A stretch of DNA of 64,000 nucleotides from Mycteria americana (GCF_035582795.1 NC_134367.1:4218501-4282500), one strand, 5' to 3'. Shown: positions 12,850 through 26,432, numbered from the stretch's first letter. Made by a program: numbers and translations. Notes: generated from the sequence alone by a model not told the origin.

Positions 12850-15800
12850 AGAACGAGGTCATGTGTTTGTCCTGCATTTGTGATTACCCAATCCAAATAC
12901 TATTTATGACATATAAGCCGCAAGTTGTTGATAAAAAATGTCATTTATGCAATAGAGTAAATGTTCTAGAATAAATCTAGTGAAATACCACTTTTTGAGG
13001 AAAGACATCTTTGAAAGCACATTGCATAAGATCAAGAAAATGTATTTATGCCTATAAAATGTAAAATAATGAGATTAATATTGTGATTTTCTTTCCATCA
13101 ACTGCAAAGATAGCCTATACCAGCTCCAGTGAAGTGACTAGACTGTGACATCTATATTTGAATCCCATACACCCAGGATGTTAGAACTTTAAAAAAAAGT
13201 AACAAGTGTAATTAATTTCCTCCAACTTTTATCCAAGTCTTATAAAATAAACAAGATTTTCTTAAGTCCCTTTTATAACTTATAGGTAATATTGCTACAT
13301 GCACAAAATCATCAACACTTCCATTTAGAATTTTATCCATTTTTATTTCAACTGGGTCTGGCTAGAATGGAGTTAACTTTGTTCACGGCAACCCATATGG
13401 TGCGGTGCTTCATGTTTGTAGCAAGTCGCTTAATGACTAAAATGTCCATTTTATTTAATTATCACATATTTTGCTTCAGATATGTGTAGATAATGAATTA
13501 AGCCATTCTAAGTTCTCTGGATAAGAAACACTCAGAAACTTTAATTATTTGAATAATGGTCATTTTTGTAGCTTACAAGCCAGTAGTAATTCCTGGAAAA
13601 TGTCTTTACAGAAAAATCTAAGGAGCCATCTACCTCTATAATGTGTGCCAGCTGAAAGCCTCAAAGTATCTCTCCACCATTATTTCTTGCTGCAGATTCC
13701 AATTAACTTTTGAAAATAATACAAACTACTATAATCATTCAGAATCACCATTATTGACTATAATAATCAGCCAAATGCGTTACTGAAAGACCAAACATTG
13801 TACATTTCAGTTGTTTATGAGGATTTAATTAAGCTGCAACATTATACATCTTGGAATGATTAATTTCTTTCTAGAGAAGCAAAGAATATTATCCAAAAAA
13901 TATGTATTTTTATCCTTATCAGTTGAGACTGGTGTGGAAACTACACCTTCAGCTCACCCTAGAGGACTTCGGACATCAGTAGGTAGCAGGTGGAGAGGTG
14001 GCACGGTGGCCAGTCTGTCCTACCTGGTTCCTCTCAATGGGGAGCTTCAGAGAGTGAAGTCTTGTCCCAAAACAACTGTCTTTATATATTCCTGTTGATG
14101 ACAGAGCTGCCACAGACCAGCTGGCCAAGGACATGGGCTTCTCACGGCAATTCCCAGCAGCTGAAATGCCACTTCCCAGCAGCCGATGAGAAATGGTGAC
14201 CGCTCGTGAACTCCCTCCCCTTTCTCTGGCACATGAGTTGGCTCTTCTGAAAAGCACCTTACACCACCCTGGTTTGTGTACAACACATTGATCCATCGTG
14301 GGCTGTGAAAAAAGCATCCTGGGACATACACTGAAATCTGCTGGTTTGGCTCCAGCGGGGACCGAATTCTACAGGGCTGTCCCATGGCCATGGTGCCTGG
14401 TGCTGACTGCAGAAAGGTCCTCCCTGAAGCCTGGAGATACCTACCACGGCACCTAAACAGCTACATTAGGGAAGCTCAGTTTTTGCACAAGACTTTAAAA
14501 AAAAAAATCTCCTGATAGGTCTTGTGGGCTGTAGACGATGTGTGGAAGAGCAGAGAGGAGTTGAGCACCCAGCCTAGTTCGAGCAATCCTTTTGCAGCAG
14601 CGCAATCACACAGACAAGCACGCTTATCTGTGCACCAAGAATATTTTCATTTTCATGCATTTACCACATCTGTATTCTACCTGTTGCAGAGGAGATAACT
14701 ATTGTTTGAATAATTAAAGTTTCAGGGAGGCACCCAGTTCCACACACCCACTTGCTAAGTGGCCAAAGGCAACAACCTCCACAAAACATGTTTTGGTCAT
14801 GTGCCCCCAGAAGATTTGGACCCCAGAGAGAATGAGGGCAGCACTGGTATCTCCTGGACCCTGGAGGCACCCAGGTGAGCCCAGAAAAAGATGTTGTGTT
14901 TTGATTGTCTTACTACTAAGACTCTGCAAAAAACCCCAACATCCTTGTACTCCAAACAGACATCCAAACAGCATCCATCTACCCAGGTCACCTGCCTCCC
15001 AGAAGAGGGCAAAGAGCTAATACTGACATTTCTCTCCAGCAGCCTTCTTCAGTCAAGAGTACGTAAATTATTCTGACAGCAAGGGTTTATGGATTTTCTT
15101 CTTAATTATACTGATGTCTTCTGATTCCCAGCATCGATATGTTAGTGAATTATGTTTTCTGGCAGTCCAGCCTCAAAGCCCTCGGTCTTTGGCAGTCTGC
15201 TGTGGACTCCTGCAAGAAGCCAGTCCTTGCTCTGAAAATCATATTGAACCTAACAGGTAGCAGAGGCAGGTCCAGGGAGAAGGAATGGGGGATTTGTTTT
15301 GTCTCGGCAGCTGGAGACAGCCAACGATGAGCGCGATGAGGGGAGGGGGGACGCATTTGCTTGCTTTAGAAATCATCAGTCTCTGTGTCACAGGAACCCA
15401 AAATCCCGTTTACTTAGGACCAAGTGATATGATAGGAAAAATCCAAACAGGTGCTTTAACCGCCCAGAAAGAGACAGCTATTTTAAATCCCACTCCTGTA
15501 TAATTTAATTGATAGAACATGTATATGTGCTTTACAGTAGGCAGGAGAATATGTTTCTTTTGGTTTTGGTTTTTTTTTTCTTTTTTAAAAAAATTACTTA
15601 AACAATCAAATGATGAAATGTAAAGAGGCAGAAATAAACACTGTGAATTTTAAATCCATAAATGTGTTCCTAGAGGCACAGAGTTCTGAACCGAGCTTTT
15701 GGGGTCTGAGAATCAGTCGCCTCCTGAAAAGGACCTTGAAATAGGATAAAATGACTCTTCCCTCCTGTTTCCCCCCTTGTGCCTGTGCCACCTGCCCAAA

Positions 15801-18800
15801 GTGGTACAAAGCAGAACAAAGCTCAAATATGAATCAAGACTGGAATAAGATCTTCAACTAATTAATTATATCTCTTGTTATACTTGATGGTGAACTTACT
15901 TTAAATTTCTTAAATATGGTAATTAAACAATCTGTTATTTTAATGACAGCATACTACGATTGACTGTAAATATTGTTTTGGCTACTCAAGCTCACAAAAG
16001 TGATACCCTTCCCTAACCTGTTTCTTGGCAATTAAACATGTGTAATATAAGAATGAATATTGCATATCAATTAATATTGTATACTGAAAGCATTTTGACA
16101 GCTGAATGTCTTAGTTTCCTTTCTCTGCAGTACTGCAAAGGGTACTGTGTGGAGCCCTAAAAATCATGTTCTTCTTTTATTCAGAGAACATGTGCAAGCA
16201 CATATATATATATGTGTGTGTGTGTGTGTATTTGTATACTTGTGTATATGTGTGTGTATATTGACAATATATAAATGTTCTAAGAGAAATAAAGGTTGAA
16301 TTTTCTAAACTGCTTTATGTTTTATCTTAGCTGAAGAACATGGATAGAAAAGAATAATCCAGATGTTCTAATCTGTGATTTACTCAGGAATACTCAGGAT
16401 ATTAATGTAAGTAATTGTTTATTTAAAGTTACACATATTCTATAATGATGACATTTCTTACTCTCCCATTTCTCTACAGTCCTCCTAGCAAATCCACACT
16501 AACATATATATATTTTTATATAAAATGTTGTTAATGTGAACATCTGGAAGGACTCTTCTAAATCCCAGCGGGCTTTTTATCACTCAGCATGCCACAGACT
16601 CCTGTCCTCTGTGAATATCAAGGTCTCAATTCTTCTGCTCCCACTTAGCCAAGTGCCACCTGAGGTCCCCCTGTGTCCCACCTGGCCTCCCCGGCTGCTC
16701 CAGCAAGGCTTGGTTTCCTCTCTCCTGACCCTTGCCCACTAGCCCCAGGTGGAGAACTCGGTCCAGAGCACCTCAGATTGCTCTAGATGCTGGTGTGAAG
16801 GCAACTGGGTTAAACCCTGTGTGTCTATCGATCACCTCCGTCATGCCTCAGCTTACCTCTGATGATGGGATGTCCTCGGCCAACTTGAAGCCATAAGGAT
16901 CCTTCACCTTCTCTCTGCCATTCTCTTCCTCCAGTGTCCTCTGTGCAAATGACAGCAAGGGATGACAGACCTTTGGTACAATTGCCCAATGCTTGTCCTC
17001 ACAGCACGTCCACAAATTGCAAAAAACGGCATGAAATCCAGCGGGGGAACAGCCCTGCTGCCCATTCAGTGGCCTTGGCCAGCCACGTGGAAACCTGCCC
17101 AGACCTGACTTGGCCAAAACTCGCCTGGAAATCACAGCTGCTGCCCGGAGTTTCGTGCAGCAGCGCAGTGAGCTGTCCCCTGCACCCTCCGGGCACGGCA
17201 GCTGGGATGCACCTCTCCCACCCGCAGAGACCCTCGAGCTCAGAGAAGACACGAGCAAACAGAGAGCTTGCCAGCTGCTTCCGAAGCCCTTGAAATATGA
17301 GGGCAAATGTGCTGCTCGGGGAACCAGAGAGCAGAAATTCAGCTTTATGTCTACAGAGCAGCAGTGATATTTATCTGTGCTTCACCGACTGCATTGCAAA
17401 GCCAGGCTTTATGCCGCATGGAGAGTTTACCCAGCTGGGACCAAAACATAGGTTTAAATAACTTGAAGGTGTACATCTGAGCTGCCTTTCCATTGAGGGC
17501 ACTCAAGCGACTACAAAGCTGATAGCGGATCTTGAGGAAGATATTCCCAGCACTGAGATTTCTTAAAATCATCCACATCGAGTCCCACACAGAGAAACAG
17601 CCTGTCCAGACACCTTCCTCACCCCAGTGTGGCATCCCTCCTCGGCAGCAAGGTTTATGGTCCTCCTGGTTACATGGTCCAGAAGATCTATAAAGCACCA
17701 CAGCAGTCACCAGGGGAAGTTGGCGACACTGCCAGTGACACCTATTCTCTTACACATTTATTTTTATTACAGCGGGACAACATCTCATGGGCACAGTTGT
17801 TGTAAAGGGAAAGTTCAGGACTCTGAGACATCATAAAAGTTTTAGGTTCCTCCTCTTCCTTTCGTCCAAGGTGATTTAAAGCATTTTTACGCATCTGGCC
17901 CAATTTAAGAGCAGCAACAGCTCATGCAAGTTTTGGGCTGCTGCGGTACTGGGTTGACTGAATCAGGAATCTTCGCAGCACCTTTTAAGGCAATCCAAGT
18001 TTTTTCTTTACATAAAGAAGCCATAACCAGGCAGTCCCTGGGCACTCCTGCTCCAGCCCAACATCACCAGTGCAATTAATGTCCATGAAACCTGGTGTCA
18101 CTCAGCTCCCATCTCCAGCACCAGTCCTCTCCAGAAAATTACCCTTCTATCCTGTGTAAGCAAGTCCATGTTGCTGTTTTCAAGCCACACACTTTTCCAA
18201 AGGGAATAAGGTAGACACAGCTGTGTAACTGTCAACAGGGAAAACAACTGGAATGAAAATGAATAAAGTCTCCGGGAGAGAGATGGGGAGTGCTGCTTCT
18301 TCGGGTCATGCTGCGAAACTCAGCGGGGAGCATCCTTCGAACGCTGCAGTTTGTTATTTGAAAAAGAATACCATATATGTTTTGTACAAGTGAGCACTGC
18401 GGTACAGGAAAGGAAGAAGGAAATAATTCAGTGTTATTTTCCTACAGCTTTTACTCCTGTCTCTCTGTAAACTCCTCTGTAAGCTTCTACTGCAGCCCGG
18501 GTTTCAGCTCTCCATGACCCGGTGCTCAGCCCTGCTCCAGCCCAGCTGCACAGTGGGGCCCGGGATGCTGAGTAACTGAGCAAGCTGGGTTTAAGAGCTG
18601 TGATAAATTAACCTCTCTGTTAATCCTCTCTTTGCACACCTAAAGATGCCTGGGGGAAAAAAAAAAAAAAAAAAGACAAATGGGGATTTATGCAAACACG
18701 AGGCATTGCACAGCTGGGATGCCGTTGATGATCTGTCTCATGTCCTGTCAAACCTCTGGTTACCGCTGTGCAGCCACAGCTTCCTCCCACCTCTCCCGTT

Positions 18801-20640
18801 TATAACACCAGGTGCATAAGCATTGCGCAGCCCAGATGCAAGGCAGCAACCTCCGGACGACGGCACCACAGATCCAGACCTCCTGCCTGGTGGGACACAG
18901 CACAGCCAAGTGTCTGACAGCCGAGCGGAGAGCAGCTGCGTGCCTCTGGGTCTTCCCACCATCCTCCAAGTATGGAAATGAACTCCCCATGTCGTGGATT
19001 AACAAATCTGCTACTGCAAGGCATGGCTTGACTTTCAGTTGTTGGTTCATGGACAATTATTTGTTGACAGTTTTGGGGGATTAAAACTTCTGGAGCAGAG
19101 AGTGGGATAAGCAGAGACACATCCAGAGGAGGTGGGGTAGCATGGGAGAGTGGGCAGGTTCCAAAGGAACAGGGAGCAGGCATCTTGTCAGGATGGGGAT
19201 AAGGCAAGGTGGAAAGAAAGGGCGTTTCTTGCTCTCACAGAAAGGGACTGTGTGGGGTTTATAATAACCAGAAAACCACATAGAGTTGCCAGACTAAAAA
19301 TAAACCTGGAGGAAAGGTTTGCTCACCAGTAGATGCAGGCGACGGGGAGGTCTGCATTTTCTCCATGCCAAAAATCTCCTCATTTGACTCTGTGCTCCAA
19401 TAAGATCACTGTTGGAGATCCAGAGATTTTTTTTTAATGTGTTCCCTGTGAAAAAAAATGCAGAAAATTCCTCCTCTGTGCCATGGCTGACTTGGTGGAC
19501 TGTCAGGTGTTTAAAAACACATGGCCAGCTACATCGGTCGCTGCCATGGAAGAGGAGACAGCCTCAGCAGCTCTTCCTAACCGGGCTTTTCACATGTGCT
19601 ACCCATCCTCCCTGCCCTGGCCAATGCCATTTGCTGGATTATACGGAATAAACTGTCAATAAAGATGTCCTGACAGAGGATGGAGTTATTCATAAGGTTT
19701 AGACTTAGAGCAGAAGCGCTTCAAAAATAAGAATTGCTACTTCTGTGTCCCAGAAAGGACTTAGGCTGAGTAATAGCAAACGTGCTCATGGCTCAGAAAC
19801 TGTAAAATCTTGACAACCTTTGCAGTAAATATTTAGTGTTTGAATACCTGTATGTATACTGATCCATGTATGAGATGTATACACAAATATACATGCACAT
19901 GTATATAGAGAGAATGTGTGACTTCTGACTGACATTCCAAAATGGAAGGATTAGAAATGGAATTTCTTCTTAATAAACTGCTTATCTGTTATGGATACTT
20001 GCAGAAACATATATGAGGTTGGCAAGTGTGCTGGTTATCCTGCCAGAGGCTGGGCAGCCTGAGAAAGACTGAGTAAAAGTTGATATCAGGAAAGACACTG
20101 AAACAACAGGGAAAAAAACAAGAGTAACCCGGAGAGGAAGTAGTAGAAATGAAAATGTGATCTATTATAGAATTTTATATGAAAGATTGCATTCATGTTA
20201 TAATTTCATACCTCATAATTTCATTATGCACTAAACTATTAACTTTGTAATTAATCAGCTGAAACGTAAGCGATGTTTATTCTTTTACTGACATGGAGAA
20301 GAGGCAACCAGAAGGTTAGATGTAAAGGACAAAATGTTATGAAGGGAAACAATGACCATGCTACAGCTGCAAATTAGACAACGAAGCTGCGTACCAAAGG
20401 CAGAATAAGGAGCCTGCAGGACCAAAAGGAACAGTCATTGCGTGTTCACCAGGTATCTTACGTAACCCTGTGGCCTAACATATCTTACACAAACTTGGAT
20501 GGTCTAAGATGGGTTGCACAAAGATCAGGGGCTTTGCGGTGAAAGCAGTCTCAAAGCGGACCCTCCTTTCTCATTGGAAGACACTGAAGTACATGACAAA
20601 TTTGGCTGGAAAAGGCTTTTTTCATTGGCCCGTGACTGCA
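12850..20640. other. Gene-free AT-rich interval between AvBD8 and AvBD7
   Basis: No signal exon, six-cysteine exon or recognised domain was seen on either strand. Stretches around 13-16 kb are strongly AT-rich. Open frames near 14.0-14.4, 16.9-17.3 and 18.8-19.2 kb have cysteines, but not in the defensin spacing, and I see no matching splice sites. A TG/TA microsatellite lies at 16202-16260 and an A-run at about 18656-18675. It may hold 5' UTR or regulatory sequence for either neighbour, but nothing specific can be shown. Confidence 0.55.
16202..16260. repeat. TA/TG microsatellite
   Basis: A short (AT)n run passes into (GT)n and then into imperfect TG/TA repeats. It is a simple repeat. Confidence 0.85.
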
Positions 20641-20663
20641 CTGCCAGCATCCGCAAACCTCTT

Positions 20664-20669
20664 TATAAA
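20664..20669 (+). promoter_or_regulatory. AvBD7: Candidate TATA box of AvBD7
   Basis: TATAAA lies within CTTTATAAAGAGG, about 1 kb before the AvBD7 signal exon. It is followed within 60 bases by a possible donor (CAGCG|GTGACC). This fits the family pattern of a separate 5' UTR exon, but the exon itself is inferred. Confidence 0.4.
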
Positions 20670-21357
20670 GAGGCATGTTTGGGTCTGGGGCATCTGCTGG
20701 AGAAGAGAGACGGACAGCAGCGGTGACCCTCCACCTCCTCCACTGGTAACTCTCTGCCTGGTTCTGGACAGGCACCCTCACCTCTTCGTCTTTATACACT
20801 TTCTTTCCTTTCATTAATCTCAAATCTAATGAGTATTCTGCTTTCATTTACCCCTTCCTTCTCATTACTCCAGTGAGTGCGTCCGCTCTGTATGTGTCCT
20901 GCAGAACCATGAGTTGGTTGCAGGGCTTGCAGGAGGAAACTGTGTTTGCTGACCTCCAAGGGGAGTGGACAGAGACCCAGAAACCTTCACTTGAGACATC
21001 AGAGACAGAGAAATGTCTAGCGTCCTACAGCAACAGGCATCTAGCCAGCACAGCAGTTCAAAGCTGCATTTTGAGATACAAATCTTGCCTGAATGCCACG
21101 AACATTTTGAGTGAGTTGTCACCTTAATTGATGTTCAAGAGATGCAGATGTCTTTTTTAGACTTTCCTAAGGACGATGGTTGGCTCAGTCTCTGAACACT
21201 TTGTGAACTGCAATAGGTTGAAGGTGAATAATTTGTGGGTCTGTGTTGGTACCAGAGTAACCTCCCTGGTGTTGTACAGGTCTGGAATACCATTTTTCAA
21301 TGCAATAAGACCAATATTTAAAAAAAAAAAAAAAAAGAAAAAACCAACATCAAAACA

Positions 21358-21500
21358 CCATAGAATCCCAGAATAATTTCAGTTGGAAGGAAGTCCAGGG
21401 GTTTCTAGCCTGAATCTGTGCTCAATGCAGGGCGAATTAGGTCAGGTTGCTTAGAGGTATATTCGTTGAAATTTTGAATATTCCCAAATAGTTTTCACTC
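21358..21500 (-). mobile_element. Degenerate CR1 3' fragment
   Basis: After an A-rich run, the sequence CATAGAATCCCAGAAT leads into TTGGAAGGAAGTCC and then AGGTCAGGTTGCTTAGAG. This is the reverse complement of a CR1 tail. It is old and diverged. It lies directly before the AvBD7 signal exon. Confidence 0.7.
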
Positions 21501-21670
21501 TGTTCTTCGTTCAAGTCAATTGTATGTTATAAGATTTTGGCTTTGGTCGCTCAGGGCATGTTTTAAGCAGTTCCTCGTCTCCCAGTCAGGAGGGGACCCT
21601 CCATTCAGTGTCTTTTGGTCTTGTGGTCTCTGCTCATTGCAGGTAAAGAATTCACATCCCAGCTGTGGCC

Positions 21671-22233
21671 ATGAGGATCCTTTACCAGCTCCTGGTTGTC
21701 CTCTTCATAATGCTCCAAGGGGCTGCAGGTGAGGTGTGAGTGGGGCAGAGAGCAGAATTAGGGGGCGGGGGGGGGGAGAGAGAGAATTTTGCTCACTTTC
21801 ATGGTAAATTACTATTCTCTTTCTGCTGTGCAGGTCAGCCCTTAGTTTCCCAGCAATACGAGCCTTGTGCAGCCAGAAGTGGACACTGCGTCCGAGGGAT
21901 ATGTCGTCGGCCATATTACTGGATTGGAACATGTGGTGTTGGATTTTCTTGCTGCAGAAGGTATGTAGAAGTGCAGGGAGCACTGTGGCAATGACTGATA
22001 CCCTCCTTTTCTTTTCTCCAGAGCAACATCTTAGAGGCACAGCTCCTGACACCACCCTGTCTCATTTCTCCAATGCCAAACCTGCTGGCATAGAGGGTCC
22101 TCAGGGGGTGTTCTCATCCCATGGCAGTCTCTGCTCTGGTGCCATGAAATAAAGAGAACGTCACTGCAGAAAACCTGCTGGTGGGTAACCTGAGACTCTC
22201 TCTTCTTCACCATGCAGGGGGTGGAGGAGCTGA
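21671..22233 (+). CDS. AvBD7: Avian beta-defensin 7 precursor
   Basis: Secreted cationic beta-defensin. Exons are 21671-21728 (signal, MRILYQLLVVLFIMLQ), 21834-21960 (core) and 22218-22233 (tail GWRS and stop TGA). The core follows CTGTGCAG and ends AG|GTATGT; the tail follows CCATGCAG. The product is 66 residues. Mature sequence starts near QPLVSQQYEPC, and the core motif RGICRRPYYWIGTC with the GWRS end identifies AvBD7. Cysteines are spaced x6, x4, x9, x5, then CC. The stretch between the fourth cysteine and the CC pair is one residue shorter than I recall for chicken. A second acceptor at 22021 would instead give the tail ATS and a stop, so two C-termini are possible. This core donor is one of two in the window that do not create an immediate stop on read-through. 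Confidence 0.95.
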
Positions 22234-22441
22234 AGACTCCCTGGATTCTCCTTGGAAATCCTTTCTGCTTCTACCGAATGGCCTCTGAATCACCCCAATC
22301 CCATCGCTCCTGATGGCATCAGTTCCTGCCGCAACGAAAAGCTCTCAAAATCTTCCTTTGCAGTGAAGCAAACACCAGCATCTGCAAAAATGTAAATATG
22401 AACCAGGAAACACCATGGAAATTATTTCTTTCCCCTGCTTT

Positions 22442-22447
22442 AATAAA
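22442..22447 (+). terminator. AvBD7: Poly(A) signal of AvBD7
   Basis: AATAAA lies about 210 bases after the AvBD7 stop codon. Confidence 0.8.
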
Positions 22448-22569
22448 ATCATTTACGATGGCTTTCATATGGTTGAATCTCGGGTGTATTTGTAGGGAAG
22501 GAGGGGATATTTTGTAGAACTGCTTGCACCACAGGCAGTATCACACAGGTGGGCTGGTGGCTTTTACAG

Positions 22570-22800
22570 CTAGACGTTTCTCCACTTGCGCCCCACGGCA
22601 CCCCCAGGGAAAAGGGAGGTCATTTCATCCCCCGCTTCCCAATGGCCGTATTCCTGGAACACTCCTGCAGTGACCATGGTATCTTTGTCAGGGATGAAAC
22701 CTAGCCTTCTCTCTGAGATGATTTCATGGGTGCTTGTGTCCAGCAGGTACACATTCTGGTAGTTTCCAGGCTGCTTTTTGAAGGTATTACGGTATTTTTG
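22570..22800 (-). other. Unidentified open frame, possible exon or relic
   Basis: The minus strand reads open from about 22800 to a TAG at 22570-22572. The composition looks protein-like, with motifs such as NVYLLDTSTHEI and FIPDKDTMVTAG. I do not recognise the family. It lies just downstream of AvBD7 on the opposite strand and could be an exon, a processed pseudogene or a fossil transposon. No start codon context or splice site decides between these. Confidence 0.25.
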
Positions 22801-24747
22801 ACTGAGATGTCGGAGACAGAATCTGTGCTTTCTGTCTCTTTTTCCCTGCCATCATGGCCTAGCAGTGTAGAAAATGCCAAGGTATCTCCAGGTGCTTCCT
22901 TCAGAGGGCCTAGAGGCATCTGAGAAATTTCACTTCTGAGGGGACCTCACGCAAGGGAAAACCAGGAACATTTTGGATAATATCAGACACTTGACAGTGA
23001 CACAAACCAGAAAAAAAAAGGTACAAAGAAGGAAAGGGAAAGAGACTAGCAAACACATTTCCAAAGGTTATGGATGTGCAACATAGTGATTTGGCCATTA
23101 TCTCCTCAGCAGCAGTTGCTGAATGTGCGCAGAACAATGCCTAGTCAAATACCTTACTAAACTGAGGTGGTTTTGACTCCTAATGGTTTGCTGGGTGGGT
23201 TTGGAGAGGTGCCCATGTATGTAAAAAAACCCTCTGATGGGGAAATGCTGGCTTTTTTAGAGACACAGCTCCCATTTATACTGTTCTGCAGAATGAGTGC
23301 TTATGGCTCTTCAGCTTGCAGGAGACTCTGTAGCACAACGTCTCCTAATGCAACATTTCTGGGTTTCTTGTATTTCCTTACTGTCACTTTTGTGATTATT
23401 CTAGCACTGTGTTGTAAATGTTTGTACTTCAGTTAAAAATCTTTAGAACAATTTCTCTCCATTAACTATAAAGGAAAAGCAGTGAAAATAGCTTGGACTT
23501 TGATGTTTACCTTTAGGACATCTAAAGTTTGGTGAGAGCACTCCTGCCATTGTCTCTAGAAAATATGATTCAGTTTACAGAGATTCTTTGGTTTTTAGAA
23601 ACTTTAGGCTACGCGGCCTGTGCCAAGGAGCTTTGAACACACGCTGCATGCCTGTCAGTCACGGTGTGGTCCTTACACCAAGAGGCTGGACTCTGCACTG
23701 GTACCCTGATACCTTCAATGAGCTGTCAAGTCAAAAGTAAGACGGAGGGCAGATTTGTTCGTACAGATGTTAATCTCATAATTTCTCCCTGGTTACTCAA
23801 GATAACTACGTAATCATTAAAGTCTTGAGCTTGATTAAATCCTTTTTGTGTACTCTTTGAAGTTTATGACTGTGTATCCATTTGTTATTGATTCAGATGA
23901 TCTATACTTGGATCAAAACTTTATCTGTTAACTATAATGTGGTACACGCCTTGCAAATTCACTTACGTCTATAGAACAACATCTAAATACTGGTTATCCT
24001 CCTTTTGGGGATCTACTTTGGCAGTGCAACTGCTGCTAACAGCTTTAGCAGCTAATCTAGAGGAGTCTGAGTTTCTATACTACACACTCCACGGTGGAAT
24101 CAAAATACTTCGATCTCCTGTGCATCAGTTACGCCTTATGGCTAGAATTTGGTTCAGTGCACATGAGGGATGATGTTACCGTATGACTGAGGAGAAGTCT
24201 GTGGTTAGCTAGGCCACCATCATCACTGTTGTTCAACCTAGCTCCTCTTTGGAGCACACTAAAACATCTGCTCTTTGGCAAGCTGCTAGGGATCAGTCTT
24301 TTGTTGGTCCTGATGTCCTAGCTATGACTGCATACAATGACTTCCAGATGCCTGGAGCCTTCATTACCATGAACAAACCGTTTTCTGGAGGCGAGGGATG
24401 GAACAGCAGACAGGTATTTTGTGTAGTAGCATTTTAAATAGGGGTGACACTACTGAAAGACCTCCTTAATATTTGCTGCTTTTTTTTTTTTTTTTTTTTA
24501 CCAGAAAACTATTAGGAGCAGAGTTTGAGATTCTCCTTTCTGCTCCTAATTGCCTCATCTGCTGTGCTAGGTACAGACTCCTAAGATGGATGTAAGATCC
24601 TCTCTGGGAAGTGATCTTTGCACAATTACCCAAACATCTTGATTTTGAAAAGGGTGAAAGCCATTTCTCCTCATTACACTCTGCAGCCTTATTGTGAAAA
24701 CACTTCCCTCAATAACGTATCCCACCTGCATCAGGTAGAGCAGCACT

Positions 24748-24984
24748 TCAGGCTCCATCTCTCAGTTCTTGTGCCAGGGCTCTAAGCGCTACATTATTAC
24801 ACAAAATGCTGACCCCGTCATAATATTTCTCCTCTTCCAAAGAGGACTGGGTGATCTGGACCTGAAATGGGCGGGGGAGTGTGGCATTGTTGGTGAACTC
24901 CAACTTGAAGAAGTCGGAGTGGAGACTTGCTGTGGAGATAGAGAGAAACATAACTAGATCATCTTCTGAACTCTGATGAAACAA
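24748..24984 (-). other. Unidentified open frame, possible exon or relic
   Basis: An open frame of 78 codons with balanced, protein-like composition, including FFKLEFTNNATLPRPFQ and KYYDGVSILCNNV. It overlaps a second open frame at 24567-24758 in another frame, which could reflect a frameshift in a decayed gene. Possible acceptors lie near 24968 and 24929. I cannot assign a family. Confidence 0.25.
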
Positions 24985-26189
24985 GAAAACAAAAGAAAGA
25001 CATTATTTAAGCAGAAGGAAACTCTCCATGAAGAATCCTTTTCCCTCTGCACTGAAAACAATGAGAAAGTAGACGGTGTTTTGGGTAGAGAAGAGTACTT
25101 ACCTAATGTCGAGAGCCAAATGATTGTGAGGTGCTGCCCAACTTAGCTGGGCTGGATCCCATGCACTTTCCTACCCAGGTACCCTGGGTGAAGGAACATG
25201 TAGTTGGTGCTACTGTGATCCTGGTGTAAGTCAGGTCTACCAGCAAAAGGCACTGGAGAAAAACGCTGAGATTGTGAAGGGAAAAACACAGATATGTCCC
25301 TCCTGATGTACGAAGCTGACTGTCTCCTGCTCATAAGACCAGGAGCTGCAGGCAGGGATGGAAAGGTTTTCCACCCTGAGAGCCACAAACCAAAATCTCG
25401 ATAAGGCTTGCCTAGCCGCTATAAGCTTTGAACAACCAAAGGTGCTCCATCCATCCTCTGCTTCTCCCTTACCCATCTCCAGGCAGAGATAGTTTGATGG
25501 TAATGATGGGAGTGACCATGTAGAATTTATAATTATCAGTGCCAAGAATGCTCAGCGTTAAAAAGCCAAGCCCTTGACATTACTTGCACATAGGACCTTG
25601 GACATGGTAAAAATTAACGATGCATCTTTGTTTCCTTGAGGAATCAGGTTGAGTAACAATAACAGTTGGTAGGCAAGCTAACCACAAACTCTTGGCAAGT
25701 TGCGAAGTAACTGCAACTTTTGTAATTTTATTCCCTCCATTTTCTGCTTTATGGACAGAAGTTCATAGACACACCAGAAATTCAACTATCATTTTTTTCC
25801 TACTGCAAAAACAGTTCACTTATAAAAATATACAGAAAATAAAAAGCCATCTCAATTATCAGGGTATGCATTTAAGGTAAATCATTTGTAGACATGTTTT
25901 CACATGCATATATATCTATGTGTGTCTGTGCATGTATGCACATGTGTATATTGCATGAACAATGTTTGTTGACTGAAGTGAGGTGTAAAGTAAAATATGA
26001 TCTGAAAAAAGTATTTAGTATTGGTGTCTTTGGATAGTTATTGGGTATGTCCGCAAGTGACTTGGGGCAATGGAAGATCAGTAGATAAGAAAGGATCACT
26101 AGACCTTAGATATTGTGCTGAGGCTCCTCAATTCTTCCTTATATGGAGTTATGAATTCAGTTTGACTTGGATTTTGCTATTGAATAAAT

Positions 26190-26432
26190 CACAAAACAAT
26201 GTAAGTTGGAATGGGTGTTTGGAGACCATCTGGTCCATCCATCCCTCCAGACAAAGCCAGTTTCAAAGACAGACCAGGTTGCTTAGAGCTTTTTCCAGTT
26301 GAGTTTTAACCGATATGGAGTCGAGATTCTATAAATTCTTTGGGCCCCACTCCAGTGTTTGATGACCCTCATTGTGAGAAGGGTTTTTTCCTTATATCTA
26401 ATAGGAATTTCTCTTATTATAATTTGTGTCTG
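26190..26432 (-). mobile_element. CR1 fragment, 3' part, left of LTR insertion
   Basis: GTTGGAATGGGTGTTTGGAG, the GACCATCTGGTCCATCCATC stretch and the later GATGACCCTCATTGTGAG follow the order of a reverse-complemented CR1 tail. The rest of the same copy resumes at 27351, so this element was split by a later insertion. Confidence 0.75.

Noticed and set aside
23590-23710. Cysteine-containing stretch after a TTTTTAG, looked like a decayed defensin core exon
   Set aside because: Spacing between the Cys codons does not fit x6-x4-x9-x5 in any frame and a stop lies early; no signal exon is nearby.
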